From Pseudomonas sp. MRSN 12121 (GTDB taxonomy: Bacteria > Pseudomonadota > Gammaproteobacteria > Pseudomonadales > Pseudomonadaceae), in contig NZ_CP010892.1 in the NCBI RefSeq assembly GCF_000931465.1, positions 1,550,001 to 1,614,000 of the forward strand: a DNA stretch of 64,000 bases, in the 5' to 3' direction. Position numbers and translations under genes: made by a program. The notes beneath the pieces are model-generated. The model was not told where the DNA came from. It did no database searches and worked only from the letters and a program-made list of their open reading frames with translations. How positions within the stretch are numbered: the first letter of the stretch is position 1; the number at the start of each line of letters is the position of its first letter. Shown here in pieces: positions 8,851 to 17,482 of this stretch.

Positions 8851-9765
8851 TCAGCGGTCCTGGTCGAGGGCCTTGGCCATGGCGGCGCCCGCCAGGGCAT
8901 GGACTTTGCGCGTGGGGTGCCATTCGTCCCAATAGAAATAGCCGTCCGGCTGAGCGCACGCCGGCTTCACCTCGGGATAGGTCGGCTGGCAGGGCTGGTC
9001 GAGCTGGGTCAGGCCATGCTCGGCGGCCTGGCCACGCAGCCGGTCGCTGAAGGCAATGTGGTCGAAGTAGGTGAGGCGTACCGCGAGCTGCTGGCTCAGG
9101 GGCGCCAGCAGCGTCGGCAATTGCCGTTGCAGTCGCTGCTGATAGCGCAAGGCTTGCTCGCGCTGGCCGCCGGCGACCACTGCCGGCGCATGGCTGAGGT
9201 CCGTGCTGCCGACCACCAGGAAATGCCTGGCGCCAGCGCCGGCCAGGCGACTGACGGCGTCCTGGATATGCTCGATGCTGCTGGCGGCCAGGTCATCGAT
9301 CGGTTCCTGGTGGCCGAAGTCGGCGTGCTCGAAAAAGTCGTTGGCGCTGATGAAGATGAAATACAACGCCCGTGGGTCGGCCCGGCCCTTGGCATTGGCC
9401 AGGTAGTCGTCGATTTGCCCGCTCACCCCGGTGTCGCGGTAGGCGGTCATCCAGGCGTAGTAGTTGTTTCGCCCGCTTTTCGCGCCGCCCACGGCGTGGT
9501 CGGTCAGGGGCAGCCGCAGGTTCTGGGCAAGCACTTCCACGGCGGTCGGGCCATTGCTCCAGCGCCCCTGCCAATACAGCTCGCCGGGCAATGGCTGCGC
9601 GTCCTTGAACTGGCGGGAGAGCATGTCGCGGGTCAGGCGGTCGCTGGCGCCGTTGTCCGAATAGCTGTCGCCGAACGCGTAGAGATGATCGAACGCCGGG
9701 CCGGCCAGGCAACTGCCGGCAGCCAGCGAAAGGGCGAGCAGGGGAGCGAGCAGGATCTGGCGCAT
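8851..9765 (-). CDS. Secreted SGNH/GDSL-type lipase/esterase
   Basis: A 304-residue protein with a signal peptide (cleavage near AGSCLAGP). Block I is FGDSYSDNG with nucleophile Ser34; the oxyanion Asn appears in FIFISANDFFEH; block V is DEWHPTRKVH, giving Asp280 and His283. That is a complete GDSL hydrolase without an autotransporter domain, so the enzyme should act in the periplasm or outside the cell on esters or phospholipids. It runs opposite to the EAL gene and stops 30 bases past it. Substrate unknown. Confidence 0.85.
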   Translation of the reverse strand: MRQILLAPLLALSLAAGSCLAGPAFDHLYAFGDSYSDNGASDRLTRDMLSRQFKDAQPLPGELYWQGRWSNGPTAVEVLAQNLRLPLTDHAVGGAKSGRNNYYAWMTAYRDTGVSGQIDDYLANAKGRADPRALYFIFISANDFFEHADFGHQEPIDDLAASSIEHIQDAVSRLAGAGARHFLVVGSTDLSHAPAVVAGGQREQALRYQQRLQRQLPTLLAPLSQQLAVRLTYFDHIAFSDRLRGQAAEHGLTQLDQPCQPTYPEVKPACAQPDGYFYWDEWHPTRKVHALAGAAMAKALDQDR

Positions 9766-9895
9766 GGGCGGTCTCTACGGTGAAAGGCGAAGGTTCATCG
9801 TAGAAGTTTCGAGCGCGGCCGATGCACCGGATGCGACCTGGGCGTAGCCGTACTCGTCCGCACGTGCCTGTGGGCGACCTGCTACGACTAAAGTT

Positions 9896-10363
9896 TCACT
9901 GCGGCGAACGGGCGAGCAAGGCCTCGACCTTGTGCCGGAGCGCTTCCAGCGCGGCCTGTTCCTCGGCGCTGTACTGCCTGGCGCTTTCATGCAGCGCGCA
10001 GACGGTGCCGAACACCTCGCCATCGGCATCGCGTACCGGGTAACCCAGGTAGTTGCTCAGGCCGAACTCCACCTCGTCCTCGTTACCTGCCCATTCGGCT
10101 TCCAGGCGCGAGTCCTTGACGTACAACGGCTGGCCGCTGTCCACCACCCGCTCGCAATACAGCGCCCGGCCATTGTGCGCGAGGCTGCTTTTCTGGCCCT
10201 GGGCGCCGATCGGATACGTATCCTCATGCCGTCCGCCGGAGGCTTCGACCTGCATATGCTGGGGCAGCGAGCGCATGATCAGGATCGAGCTGACCCCCAG
10301 TTGCCTGGCCAGGGCATCGATATCGGCCTGCAGCGAATCGAACAACGGGGAAGACTTGGCCAC
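9896..10363 (-). CDS. GAF domain protein
   Basis: A 155-residue single-domain GAF protein. Visible GAF features include RALYCERVVDSGQPLYVKDSRLEAEW and FGLSNYLGYPVRDADGEVFGTVCALHESARQYSAEE. It starts with GTG, five bases after AAAGGAGG. It has no output domain, so it may bind a small ligand, act as a free-standing sensor or resemble free-methionine-sulfoxide-reductase-like GAF proteins; the two cysteines (in LYCE and TVCA) make that worth testing but are not proof. Function unknown. Confidence 0.75.
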   Translation of the reverse strand: MAKSSPLFDSLQADIDALARQLGVSSILIMRSLPQHMQVEASGGRHEDTYPIGAQGQKSSLAHNGRALYCERVVDSGQPLYVKDSRLEAEWAGNEDEVEFGLSNYLGYPVRDADGEVFGTVCALHESARQYSAEEQAALEALRHKVEALLARSPQ

Positions 10364-10479
10364 CGCGGCCTCCTTTCTGTCGAGCCTGGGAAGGGCTGAA
10401 CTATAACGGGGCAGGCGCGGCCGCCTTAAATACCGAATGGGTCCTTGCTTATATTCGTTTGCCGTTCATTGCCGGGAAA

Positions 10480-10505
10480 AAAATCGGCCACGCCGGGCCG
10501 ATTTT
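10480..10505 (-). terminator. Intrinsic terminator after hicAB
   Basis: Ten-base perfect stem AAAATCGGCC/GGCCGATTTT with a six-base loop. On the minus strand it is followed by a run of T, so it ends hicAB transcription. Confidence 0.8.
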
Positions 10506-10565
10506 CTTTTGCGCGAGTGCAGCAGCGTCATTGGTCGATCACGTTCTTCGATCGGCGCGGCGTGT

Positions 10566-10973
10566 TCATTCTTGCTGCAATACCTTCAAGGCAGCCGAAG
10601 CGAGAAAGCCCGAGCGGCTCTTCGCTTCCGGGTGATGCAGTACGTATTCGTCGATACGGTTCAGCAGGTAGCCGGGCAGGGTGATGTTGAGCTTCTGCGC
10701 CTTGCCCAGGTATCGGGTGATGTCGATGTCGACCAGCGCCCAGGTGCAGCTTGCGTACTGCGGGTTGGCTGCGTGCAAGGTGAGCTTGTTGGCGTGCGGG
10801 ATGGCGGCACCTGCTTCGGCGAGAAGCTCGAAGTGCCCTTCGATGGCTTCGCGAGCCATGGCCATGGCGTCGTCGAGATCGTCGCCGGCCGAGAAACAGC
10901 CAGGAATATCCGGGACTTCCACGCCCCAGGCGTGTTCGTCATCGCCCATTGAAATGGCAATCGGGTAAAGCAT
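10566..10973 (-). CDS. hicB: HicB-family antitoxin with ribbon-helix-helix tail
   Basis: A 135-residue antitoxin. The N-terminal HicB fold, a degenerate RNase-H-like domain, is seen as MLYPIAISMGDDEHAWGVEVPDIPGCFSAGDDLDDAMAMAREAIEGHFELL. The C-terminal part, KLNITLPGYLLNRIDEYV...SRSGFLASAALKVL, is a ribbon-helix-helix DNA-binding domain, so this is the longer, self-regulating HicB kind. GGAGG precedes the ATG at 10973. It neutralises the HicA mRNA interferase encoded 32 bases upstream and should repress the operon. Confidence 0.9.
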   Translation of the reverse strand: MLYPIAISMGDDEHAWGVEVPDIPGCFSAGDDLDDAMAMAREAIEGHFELLAEAGAAIPHANKLTLHAANPQYASCTWALVDIDITRYLGKAQKLNITLPGYLLNRIDEYVLHHPEAKSRSGFLASAALKVLQQE

Positions 10974-11005
10974 GTGCGGAACCTCCATGGCGCGGTGAAT
11001 CACCT

Positions 11006-11188
11006 TCACATGAGCAGCGCCTGTTTCAGAATGCTGATGGCGGTTTTTCTCAGCAGGTCCTTTTGCGGATGCGGGACAGTCACCAGCCCCGGTTTGCTGG
11101 GGTGGCGGAAATGATGGTGACTGCCTCTGACCCTGACCAGATACCAACCGTCTGCGACGATTTGGCTGATCAAATACCGACTGTTCAC
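11006..11188 (-). CDS. hicA: HicA-family toxin, mRNA interferase
   Basis: A 60-residue HicA protein with a double-stranded-RNA-binding-like fold. The catalytic histidine lies in RGSHHHFRHP, followed by the family ending VTVPHPQKDLLRKTAISILKQ. It cleaves translated mRNA when free of HicB. It starts at a GTG preceded by AAGGAGG. The toxin gene comes first and the antitoxin second, the usual hicA-hicB order. Confidence 0.92.
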   Translation of the reverse strand: MNSRYLISQIVADGWYLVRVRGSHHHFRHPSKPGLVTVPHPQKDLLRKTAISILKQALLM

Positions 11189-11208
11189 ATCACCTCCTTG
11201 TGATGTCT

Positions 11209-11243
11209 GGTGGTTACTATACCCACCGAATAAAAGTGATCAA
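11209..11243 (-). promoter_or_regulatory. hicAB promoter with overlapping operator dyad
   Basis: Read on the minus strand, TTGATC (11238-11243), a 16-base spacer and TATAGT (11216-11221) form a good sigma-70 promoter. The -10 box lies inside a 19-base dyad with arms GGTGG/CCACC (11209-11227), a likely HicB site, so binding would block polymerase. Confidence 0.65.
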
Positions 11244-11488
11244 CTCCCGCCGGCCCGACGGTCGTCGGCAGGGCGCTTCAGGCTGAAGTGTAGAAAGACA
11301 GGGGTTGCGAGGTGGCACCCAGGAGCGCTGGCTGTGTTGCAGGATCCTTCCCGGACCCTGATGTCGGCAGAAGTGGAAGTTGAGCTGGCGAGCTCAAGGG
11401 ACGGTAGGACAGGGGGCTATTGTCATTCCCGCGCTCGCTGGTCGTGACACTGGCTTTCTATCGCCGCCCCGATGAAGCACCCATAAAA
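11244..11488. other. Intergenic stretch without recognisable gene
   Basis: Between the hicA promoter and the tRNA-Gly terminator I see no coding pattern, repeat or RNA I can support on either strand. Confidence 0.5.
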
Positions 11489-11513
11489 AAACCGGTCTCT
11501 GAAGGACCGGTTT
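11489..11513 (-). terminator. Intrinsic terminator of tRNA-Gly
   Basis: Stem AAACCGGTC/GACCGGTTT with a seven-base loop, followed on the minus strand by a T run. It lies about 50 bases beyond the tRNA 3' end. Confidence 0.8.
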
Positions 11514-11565
11514 GGCTGTTCCTGCATCCCTCGTCGGCCTGGCCTGACGCTGGACTTGAATGAAG

Positions 11566-11639
11566 TGGAGCGGGTGAAGGGAATCGAACCCTCGTTATCA
11601 GCTTGGGAAGCTGGAGTAATGCCATTATACGACACCCGC
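11566..11639 (-). tRNA. tRNA-Gly (anticodon CCC)
   Basis: 74 bases including an encoded CCA. The acceptor stem GCGGGTG pairs with CACCCGC, the T arm reads GAGGGTTCGATTCCCTT, and the anticodon loop TTCCCAA gives CCC. It reads GGG codons. Confidence 0.93.
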
Positions 11640-11781
11640 CTGGAGCGGCTGACTTTGTACCAGAAGTGCGCGCGGATTTGAAGTTTTTCTTTGCCGGGCC
11701 TGTATTTGCAAGGCGCGGGGAAAGCGTTCGGGCAGCGCTGTGCGCCGTCATCCCGGGGACGGGGCCAAGATCTTCTTGCGG

Positions 11782-11833
11782 TCTATCGCGAGCAAACTCG
11801 TCCCTGCGCCGGGAGGCGAGTCGCTCGCGATGA
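11782..11833. repeat. REPIN-like inverted repeat
   Basis: TCTATCGCGAGCAAACTCG at the left faces GGCGAGTCGCTCGCGATGA at the right, just downstream of phaG. The pattern matches the other REP elements in the window. Confidence 0.65.
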
Positions 11834-11840
11834 CGTCACT

Positions 11841-12725
11841 TCAGATAGCCAGTGCATGGTGGTCCTGCAGGTAGTGGTAGCGCGGGCGACTGGCTTGTGG
11901 GGTCGGCTTGAGGAAACCCAGCAGCGCATTGCGATAGTCCCGGCAGGCGGCCTTGTGTTCCATGTCGAGGAAATGCCCGGCGGCCTCGATCGTGCTGAAG
12001 CTCGCGTGGCGCACATGGTTGCCGAACAGCATGGCGTCGTTGGCGCTGGTGTATTCGTCCCATTCGCCGTTCACGAACAGCACCGGCACGTCGATGTTTT
12101 TCGCCGCTTTCAGGTAGCACTGCCGGTCGCTGTTGAGCACGTGGCTGATGTGAAAGTGCATCTGCCCGTATTCATGCTCGGCCAGGCTGCTGACGTGGCG
12201 ATAGTTGAAGCGCTTGAACAGCGACGGCAGGTGCTTGCCGATGGTCTCGTTGACCAGGTGCCCGACCCGGTGGCGGTCCAGGGTCCCGAGGTAGCTGACG
12301 CCACGTTCGAGGTAGTCGCGCATCGGTTCGTTGATCACCGGCGAGAACGAACTGATCACCGCCTTTTCGATGCGTCGCGGGCGATGCGAAAGGGCGATCA
12401 GCGTCGGCGCGCTGCCCCACGAGAACGACATCACGTGCTCGGCGGCGAAGTGGTCGATCAGCTCCAGCAGAATCTGCCCCTCGACCTCCTTGGTGAGCAT
12501 GTTCTCGTGCCTGTTGTGGGCTTTCGAACGACCGGCGTAGGGCTGGTCGTAGAGCACCACGTTGAATTGCGGGTGCAGGTTCTTCACGGTCTGGGCAAAT
12601 GACGCAGTGGTAGCCATCGAGCCGTTGACCAGGATGATGGTCTTTTCTGCGGCATCTGCGCGATAGAACTCCGTGTAAACCCGATACTGCCCTTGTATAT
12701 CCAGCACAGCGATTTCTGGCCTCAT
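11841..12725 (-). CDS. phaG: (R)-3-hydroxyacyl-ACP thioesterase/transacylase PhaG
   Basis: A 294-residue alpha/beta hydrolase whose opening MRPEIAVLDIQGQYRVYTEF is, as I recall it, the same as in P. putida PhaG, and whose SSFSPVINEPMRDYLERG, IGKHLPSLFKRFNYRHVSSL and HALAI ending also match. The nucleophile Ser lies in MSFSWGSAP and the His in AAGHFLDME. PhaG diverts (R)-3-hydroxyacyl chains from fatty-acid synthesis towards medium-chain polyhydroxyalkanoate or HAA-type lipids. The related RhlA is the alternative, but the identity along the length favours PhaG. It stands alone. Start chosen at 12725 with AGGAG upstream; longer in-frame starts have no such support. Confidence 0.88.
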   Translation of the reverse strand: MRPEIAVLDIQGQYRVYTEFYRADAAEKTIILVNGSMATTASFAQTVKNLHPQFNVVLYDQPYAGRSKAHNRHENMLTKEVEGQILLELIDHFAAEHVMSFSWGSAPTLIALSHRPRRIEKAVISSFSPVINEPMRDYLERGVSYLGTLDRHRVGHLVNETIGKHLPSLFKRFNYRHVSSLAEHEYGQMHFHISHVLNSDRQCYLKAAKNIDVPVLFVNGEWDEYTSANDAMLFGNHVRHASFSTIEAAGHFLDMEHKAACRDYRNALLGFLKPTPQASRPRYHYLQDHHALAI

Positions 12726-13060
12726 GTCATAAGACTCCTGGCAAGCGGGTATGCGCGCAACCGAGGGTGCACGAGATTTGTGACAGGTAGGCATATGCCT
12801 GGAATCTTTTGGCCCATGTCGATCCGCAACAGATGGTCGACGGGTGTTGTTATAGGCGGGCAATTTGCCGGAATGCAGGAATGAGCACAGGAGGCTCGGA
12901 CGGCAAAAGGATTCTTGGAAGTTATAGGGGTGACTCATCGGTCATATTTCGGCCGACGGACTGATTCAAGCAGGGAGAACGCAGTCTCGCAAGTGCCGTT
13001 GGTAAATTGTTCGACAACTTCGGCCGAGCGGTCATGCATGCCGCCCAGGCAGCGACGGGT
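12726..13060. other. phaG upstream region
   Basis: This 335-base gap holds the phaG leader and the end of rsuA. I see no gene, no clear sigma-70 or sigma-54 boxes and no strong dyad. Confidence 0.4.
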
Positions 13061-13753
13061 TCAGATCTGGCGGATTTCTTCCGCGGTCAACGGCCGGTAC
13101 TCGCCGGGCGCCAGGTCCGGGTCGAGGATCAGCGGGCCCATGCATTCGCGATGCAGGCGCAGGACCTTGTTGTCGAAATGGCCGAACATGCGTTTGACCT
13201 GGTGATAGCGGCCCTCGACGATGCTCAACCGGGCGCTCCGCGGGCCGAGGATGTGCAGTTCGGCGGGCAGGGTGGTGAGGTCCTCGAAGGCGAAATACAG
13301 GCCCCGGGCAAAGGCCTCGGCGTATTCCGGGCCGATCTGCTGTTCGGTCTCGACGTAATAGCGCTTCGGGAGTTTGGTCTGCGGCTGGGTCAGGCGTCGC
13401 GACCAGCTGCCGTCGTTGGTCAGGATCAGCAGGCCGGTGGTGTTGTAGTCCAGGCGCCCGGCGATATGCAGCTCGTCTTTGTCGGGCTCGTCCAGCAGGT
13501 CGAGCACGGTGCGGTGTTCGGGGTCGCGGGTGGCGCTGACGCAGCCCATGGGTTTGTGCAGCATGAAGTAGCGCGGCGGCTTGCCCGCTTGCAGCACCTC
13601 GTCGTCGAGCTCGACCCGGCTGAACTCCCGTACTTCGGCGTGGGGATCGCTGACCACCTGGCCGTCGATGCGCACGCGCTGTGCCACGAGCAGCAGGCGC
13701 GCCTGCTGGCGATTGAAGCGGGGCAGGTTGCTGAGGAAACGGTCAACGCGCAT
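13061..13753 (-). CDS. rsuA: 16S rRNA pseudouridine synthase RsuA
   Basis: A 230-residue small-subunit pseudouridine synthase. An S4-type RNA-binding domain (RVDRFLSNLPRFNRQQARLLLVAQRVRIDGQVV) is followed by the catalytic domain with the aspartate in GRLDYNTTGLLILTNDG and the later EGRYHQVKRMFGHFDNKVLRLHR. It isomerises U516 of 16S rRNA. The length and S4 domain match RsuA rather than RluE/RluB. The gene is downstream of the CWC protein gene and may share its transcript. Confidence 0.9.
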   Translation of the reverse strand: MRVDRFLSNLPRFNRQQARLLLVAQRVRIDGQVVSDPHAEVREFSRVELDDEVLQAGKPPRYFMLHKPMGCVSATRDPEHRTVLDLLDEPDKDELHIAGRLDYNTTGLLILTNDGSWSRRLTQPQTKLPKRYYVETEQQIGPEYAEAFARGLYFAFEDLTTLPAELHILGPRSARLSIVEGRYHQVKRMFGHFDNKVLRLHRECMGPLILDPDLAPGEYRPLTAEEIRQI

Positions 13754-13786
13754 GGCTATCGGCTGTCGGACAAAAGGCCGCGCATC

Positions 13787-14020
13787 TTACGGGATCGGCC
13801 GGGCGGCTGCTTGCAGTTGCGCGTCGACCCGGGCACAGCGCGGGCACAGGCAGGAGCGATCGCGCAGCTGTGGCGGCAGGGCTTCGAGCACCGCCGGATC
13901 GATGCTCACGCTGTAGCACCAGCAGGCCTGGTCGGCGGTACGCGGGTCGGCCAGGGCGCAGTCGTTGCGGGCGCCACAGGCCGGGCAGAGGTTGGGGCTG
14001 TTCAGGGTCTGGTCATTCAT
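13787..14020 (-). CDS. Cysteine-rich CWC family protein
   Basis: A 77-residue protein with cysteines in CPACGARNDC, the CWC tripeptide of QACWCYSV and CLCPRC near the C-terminus. That spacing defines the small CWC family, probably metal (zinc) binding and of unknown function. Its ATG at 14020 overlaps the end of the diguanylate cyclase gene by eight bases, so the two are translationally coupled. An in-frame longer start at 14110 would sit inside the cyclase gene and is rejected. Confidence 0.8.
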   Translation of the reverse strand: MNDQTLNSPNLCPACGARNDCALADPRTADQACWCYSVSIDPAVLEALPPQLRDRSCLCPRCARVDAQLQAAARPIP

Positions 14021-15500
14021 AGCTGGAGTGAGGCATTTCCACGCAGGTGCGATTACGGCCGGTCTGCTTGGCACGGTACAGCGCATGGTCGGCGCGCGAC
14101 AACAGGTCATGCAGGGTGTCGTTCGCCTGCAGCGTCGTCAGGCCGATACTGACGGTCAGTTGCAGGCTCTTGCCTTCATAGGCATAGCGCTGTTGTTCGA
14201 TCAGCAGGCGGATCTTCTCGGCGATCTTCAGCGCCGTGGCGCTGTCGGTGTCCTTGAGCAGCACGATGAATTCCTCGCCGCCCCAGCGGCAAACGATGTC
14301 GGCCTGGCGCAGGCAACTTTCCAGGTGCCGCGCGAACCCGCTCAGCACCTGGTCGCCGGCGAGGTGGCCATGGGTGTCGTTGAGGCGCTTGAAGTGGTCC
14401 AGGTCCAGCAACAGGGCGGTCAGGGGCTTGGTTTCGCGCTGGGCCTCGTGCATGGCCTGCGCGGCCAGCAGGTCGAAACCGCGGCGATTGGGCAGGCCGG
14501 TGAGGCTGTCGAGCGTGGCCTGGGTTTCGAGTTTGCGCTGGTAGCGCCCGATCAGGCGGTGGAGCAGGGCCAGCACGCTCAGGGTGACGCCCAGGCAGAT
14601 CAGCAGGTTGAGGTACAGCGAGCGGCGGATATCACCCAGGGCGCTGTCTTCGCGCTTGTCGACGAACAGGTACCAGTTCAGCTCGGGAATGAAACGCACA
14701 TTGAGGAAGTGCCGCTGGCCGTGGGCGCTGTAGTCGTAATTGCCGCCGTGGGGCTCGGACAACCCGATCTGCAGGTCGTGCAGGTTCTCCAGCGCGCTTA
14801 GGGACTGGCCGGCCCGGGCGCCCTGCGGCCCGCCTTCGGCTCCGGTGAGGACGATCCGGCCCTGGGTGTCGACGAAGTACACCGTGCGCTGATAACGCTG
14901 CTGGTAGCGGTCGATCAGCTTGACCACCGTGTCCACGGCCAGGCCGACGCCGGCGATGCCGATGAAGTTGTCCTGGTAGTCGTAGACCTTGTAGTTGATG
15001 AAAAACGTCAGGTTGTTCTGGTTGGCCTGGTCCGGATCGACATTGATTTCATAGGGCGCGGCCATGTCGCGTACCCGGAAGTACCAGGCATCGCGAGGCG
15101 TGTCGGGGCTGACTTTCTTCAGCACGCCCTTGGCGTGGTAGTAGGTCAGGGTGCCGTTGGAGACGAAGAACGCGGTGTAGGCGCCGTAGTGGGTCATGAC
15201 CTCGTTGAGGTAACGGGTCATCTGCCCGGGGTCGCGCTCGCCACCCATTACCCAGTCGCGCATGAAGGTGTCGCGGGACATCATCGAGGAAATCAACACC
15301 GGTCGTACCAGGTCTTTCTGGATCTCCGAGTACACGGTGTCGGAGGTCAGCGGCAGCTCGGTGTTGACGATGTTGTCGCGGATCGAGGTGCGCGAGGCGT
15401 AGTAACTGAGAAAGGAGGTGGCCAGGAAGCCGCAACCCAGCAGCGCGATGAGGGTAATGATCAGCGAGCGTTGCGAATACAGGGGGGAACGAAGCGACAT
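14013..15500 (-). CDS. Membrane-anchored sensor diguanylate cyclase (dCache-GGDEF)
   Basis: A 495-residue protein. A helix at about 12-32 and another at about 290-315 flank a periplasmic Cache-type sensor (ELPLTSDTVYSEIQKDLVRPVLISSMMSRD is typical of dCache_1). The cytoplasmic GGDEF domain has the active site GGEEF in CRWGGEEFIVLL and the inhibitory I-site RQAD exactly five residues before it. It should make c-di-GMP with product inhibition. AGGGA precedes the ATG at 15500. It acts opposite to the EAL phosphodiesterase encoded at 7043. The ligand is unknown. Confidence 0.88.
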   Translation of the reverse strand: MSLRSPLYSQRSLIITLIALLGCGFLATSFLSYYASRTSIRDNIVNTELPLTSDTVYSEIQKDLVRPVLISSMMSRDTFMRDWVMGGERDPGQMTRYLNEVMTHYGAYTAFFVSNGTLTYYHAKGVLKKVSPDTPRDAWYFRVRDMAAPYEINVDPDQANQNNLTFFINYKVYDYQDNFIGIAGVGLAVDTVVKLIDRYQQRYQRTVYFVDTQGRIVLTGAEGGPQGARAGQSLSALENLHDLQIGLSEPHGGNYDYSAHGQRHFLNVRFIPELNWYLFVDKREDSALGDIRRSLYLNLLICLGVTLSVLALLHRLIGRYQRKLETQATLDSLTGLPNRRGFDLLAAQAMHEAQRETKPLTALLLDLDHFKRLNDTHGHLAGDQVLSGFARHLESCLRQADIVCRWGGEEFIVLLKDTDSATALKIAEKIRLLIEQQRYAYEGKSLQLTVSIGLTTLQANDTLHDLLSRADHALYRAKQTGRNRTCVEMPHSSYE

Positions 15501-15770
15501 GGCGATTCCCTGGCAGTGACCCGATGCAAGCATTCTAGTGGCAGTGCCGACGAATCGCCGGGGCATTTTCAATACCCGGCCGGCACGCTGCAGGCCGCGG
15601 AAACCGCGGCTTTTGGGATCCAGGATCCGGGTTGGGCGACTTGTATCAAGGTGTAACGAAAATCGCACCAGATCCCGTTTTCGCGGTCAGATATTTCGAC
15701 AGCCAGAACATCCTTGGGTGTCGCCGGCCAGCGTCGCTGGCAGGGCTCTTCAGCGGTCCGGGAGGCCGCC

Positions 15771-16184
15771 ATGTATCGTCGAATTCTGCTCACTGCGTTC
15801 CTGGGTTTGGCTCTTTCTGCCTGCGTTCCCTATTACGACTACGACGGCGGTTCCACTTACTACCGCTCTGAGGTCTATACGACGCCGGCGCCGGTCTATT
15901 ACGGCGGCTCCTATTATTCTTCCGGCCGCAGCTATTACGCGCCGCGTTATTACCAGCCGGCACCGCGTTACTACCAGCCCCGGTATTACCAACCGGCCCC
16001 GCGTTATTACCAAGTGGCGCCACGGGCCGTTTACCGCAGCTACCCGAACCGTGGCTGGGACGGCCACCGCCAGGGCTGGAACAATGACTATCGGGGCCAC
16101 GGCGGCCGTGACGGCTGGCGGGGCGGTCGAGACTGGAGCGATCGCGGTCGCGACGATCGCCGCGGCGACCGTCACAACCGCTGA
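15771..16184 (+). CDS. Tyrosine/proline-rich small lipoprotein
   Basis: A 137-residue predicted lipoprotein with lipobox LSAC near residue 17. The mature region has repeats of the kind YYQPAPRYYQP between about residues 55 and 80, then a Gly/Arg/Asp-rich tail (HGGRDGWRGGRDW). The composition is low-complexity and the function unknown; it is likely an outer-membrane lipoprotein. GGGAGG lies close to the ATG at 15771. A strong terminator follows 18 bases after the stop. Confidence 0.75.
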   Translation: MYRRILLTAFLGLALSACVPYYDYDGGSTYYRSEVYTTPAPVYYGGSYYSSGRSYYAPRYYQPAPRYYQPRYYQPAPRYYQVAPRAVYRSYPNRGWDGHRQGWNNDYRGHGGRDGWRGGRDWSDRGRDDRRGDRHNR

Positions 16185-16201
16185 TTCACCCCTTACCCGC
16201 A

Positions 16202-16226
16202 AGCGGCGCCTGGAGCGCCGCTTTTT
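16202..16226 (+). terminator. Intrinsic terminator
   Basis: Perfect stem AGCGGCGC/GCGCCGCT with a five-base loop and a T run, right after the lipoprotein gene. Confidence 0.85.
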
Positions 16227-16238
16227 CATGGGCGGTTT

Positions 16239-17351
16239 TCAGACGTCCGACAGGTCTGCCAGGGGGTGACGACCTTCCCAGGCCTTGTGGAAGTGCGCCT
16301 GCACCACCGCATCGGGTACGCGGTTGATGTCCGGCCAGTGCCAGTGGGGCTTGTGGTCCTTGTCGAGGAGCCGCGCCCGCACCCCTTCGCTGAACTCCGG
16401 GTGCCGGCAGCAGTTCAGGCTCAGGGTGTATTCCATCTGAAACACCTGCGCCAGGGACAGGTGGCGCGCCCGCTCGATCTGCTCCCATACCAGGTGTGCG
16501 GTCAGCGGGCAGCCCTCGAGCATGGTCTTGGCGGCGCGGGCGAACAGGGCATCGTCCTGGTCGCGAAGCTGGCCGATGGCTTTCCAGGCGCAACGTATGT
16601 CGCTGACATCCAGCCATTCGTCGATCTGTCGGCGGCGCGGCAGCCATTGCGCTTCGGGCATCTGCACCAGGGCTTCCTGTTGCAGGGCCTTGAGCAGGCT
16701 GTTGAGCTGCATTGCGGTCTGCTCCTGCCAATTGAGCTGCAACAGCCCGTCGATCAGCGCTTCTTGCTGATCGTCGCGCAGGAAGCGGTCGGCCAGGTCC
16801 AGGTCAAGGGCGTCGCGGCCGTTCATGTGCGCGCCGGTCAGGCCGAGGAACAGCCCGAGCTTGCCCGGCAGGCGCGAGAGGAACCAGCTGGCGCCGACAT
16901 CCGGGTACAGGCCGATGCTGATCTCCGGCATCGCCAGGCGGCTGCTCGGGGTGACGATACGGATGCCTGCGCCCTGCAACAGGCCCATGCCGCCGCCGAG
17001 CACATACCCGTGGCCCCAGCAGACCAGCGGTTTCGGGTAGGTGTGCAGGTGGTAGTCGAGGCGGTATTCCGCGGCGAAGAACTGCGCCGCCAGCGGCGGG
17101 ACCTCGCCAGGGTGGGCCAGGCAGGCCTGGACCAGGCTGCGCACTTCACCACCGGCGCAAAAGGCCTTGGCGCCGTTGCCGCGCAGCAGCACGCAGACCA
17201 CTTGCGGGTCGCGGGCCCAGGCTTCCAGGCGGTCGCTCAACTGATGGATCATCGGCAGGGACAGGGCATTGAGGGAGGATTCGGCGTCCAGGCTGGCGAT
17301 GCCGATGCGCGCGCCGTCGGTGCCGGTGAGTTCTTCGAAGTGCAGATTCAT
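16239..17351 (-). CDS. Enoyl-CoA hydratase/isomerase family protein (3-hydroxyisobutyryl-CoA hydrolase-like)
   Basis: A 370-residue crotonase-fold protein. The oxyanion-hole segments are GAKAFCAGGEVRSL and GYVLGGGMGLLQGAGIRIVTPSSRLAMPEISIGLYPDVGASWFLSRLPG. The length and the MPE.SIGLYPDVGAS block are those of the 3-hydroxyisobutyryl-CoA hydrolase branch used in valine breakdown, not of the short hydratases. I cannot tell hydrolase from hydratase activity from sequence alone. It lies next to, but divergent from, ung. Confidence 0.8.
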   Translation of the reverse strand: MNLHFEELTGTDGARIGIASLDAESSLNALSLPMIHQLSDRLEAWARDPQVVCVLLRGNGAKAFCAGGEVRSLVQACLAHPGEVPPLAAQFFAAEYRLDYHLHTYPKPLVCWGHGYVLGGGMGLLQGAGIRIVTPSSRLAMPEISIGLYPDVGASWFLSRLPGKLGLFLGLTGAHMNGRDALDLDLADRFLRDDQQEALIDGLLQLNWQEQTAMQLNSLLKALQQEALVQMPEAQWLPRRRQIDEWLDVSDIRCAWKAIGQLRDQDDALFARAAKTMLEGCPLTAHLVWEQIERARHLSLAQVFQMEYTLSLNCCRHPEFSEGVRARLLDKDHKPHWHWPDINRVPDAVVQAHFHKAWEGRHPLADLSDV

Positions 17352-17482
17352 CGTGACCTCGATCGGGAATTTGAGCGTTCAGTATGATCGCTATGGGCGA
17401 AAGTGCGGGTTCTGCGTCAGATCAATTGACAAGCGTGGTGGGCTTTCCTAGGGTGCGCCCATTGATTTTTCCGGGTGCAACC

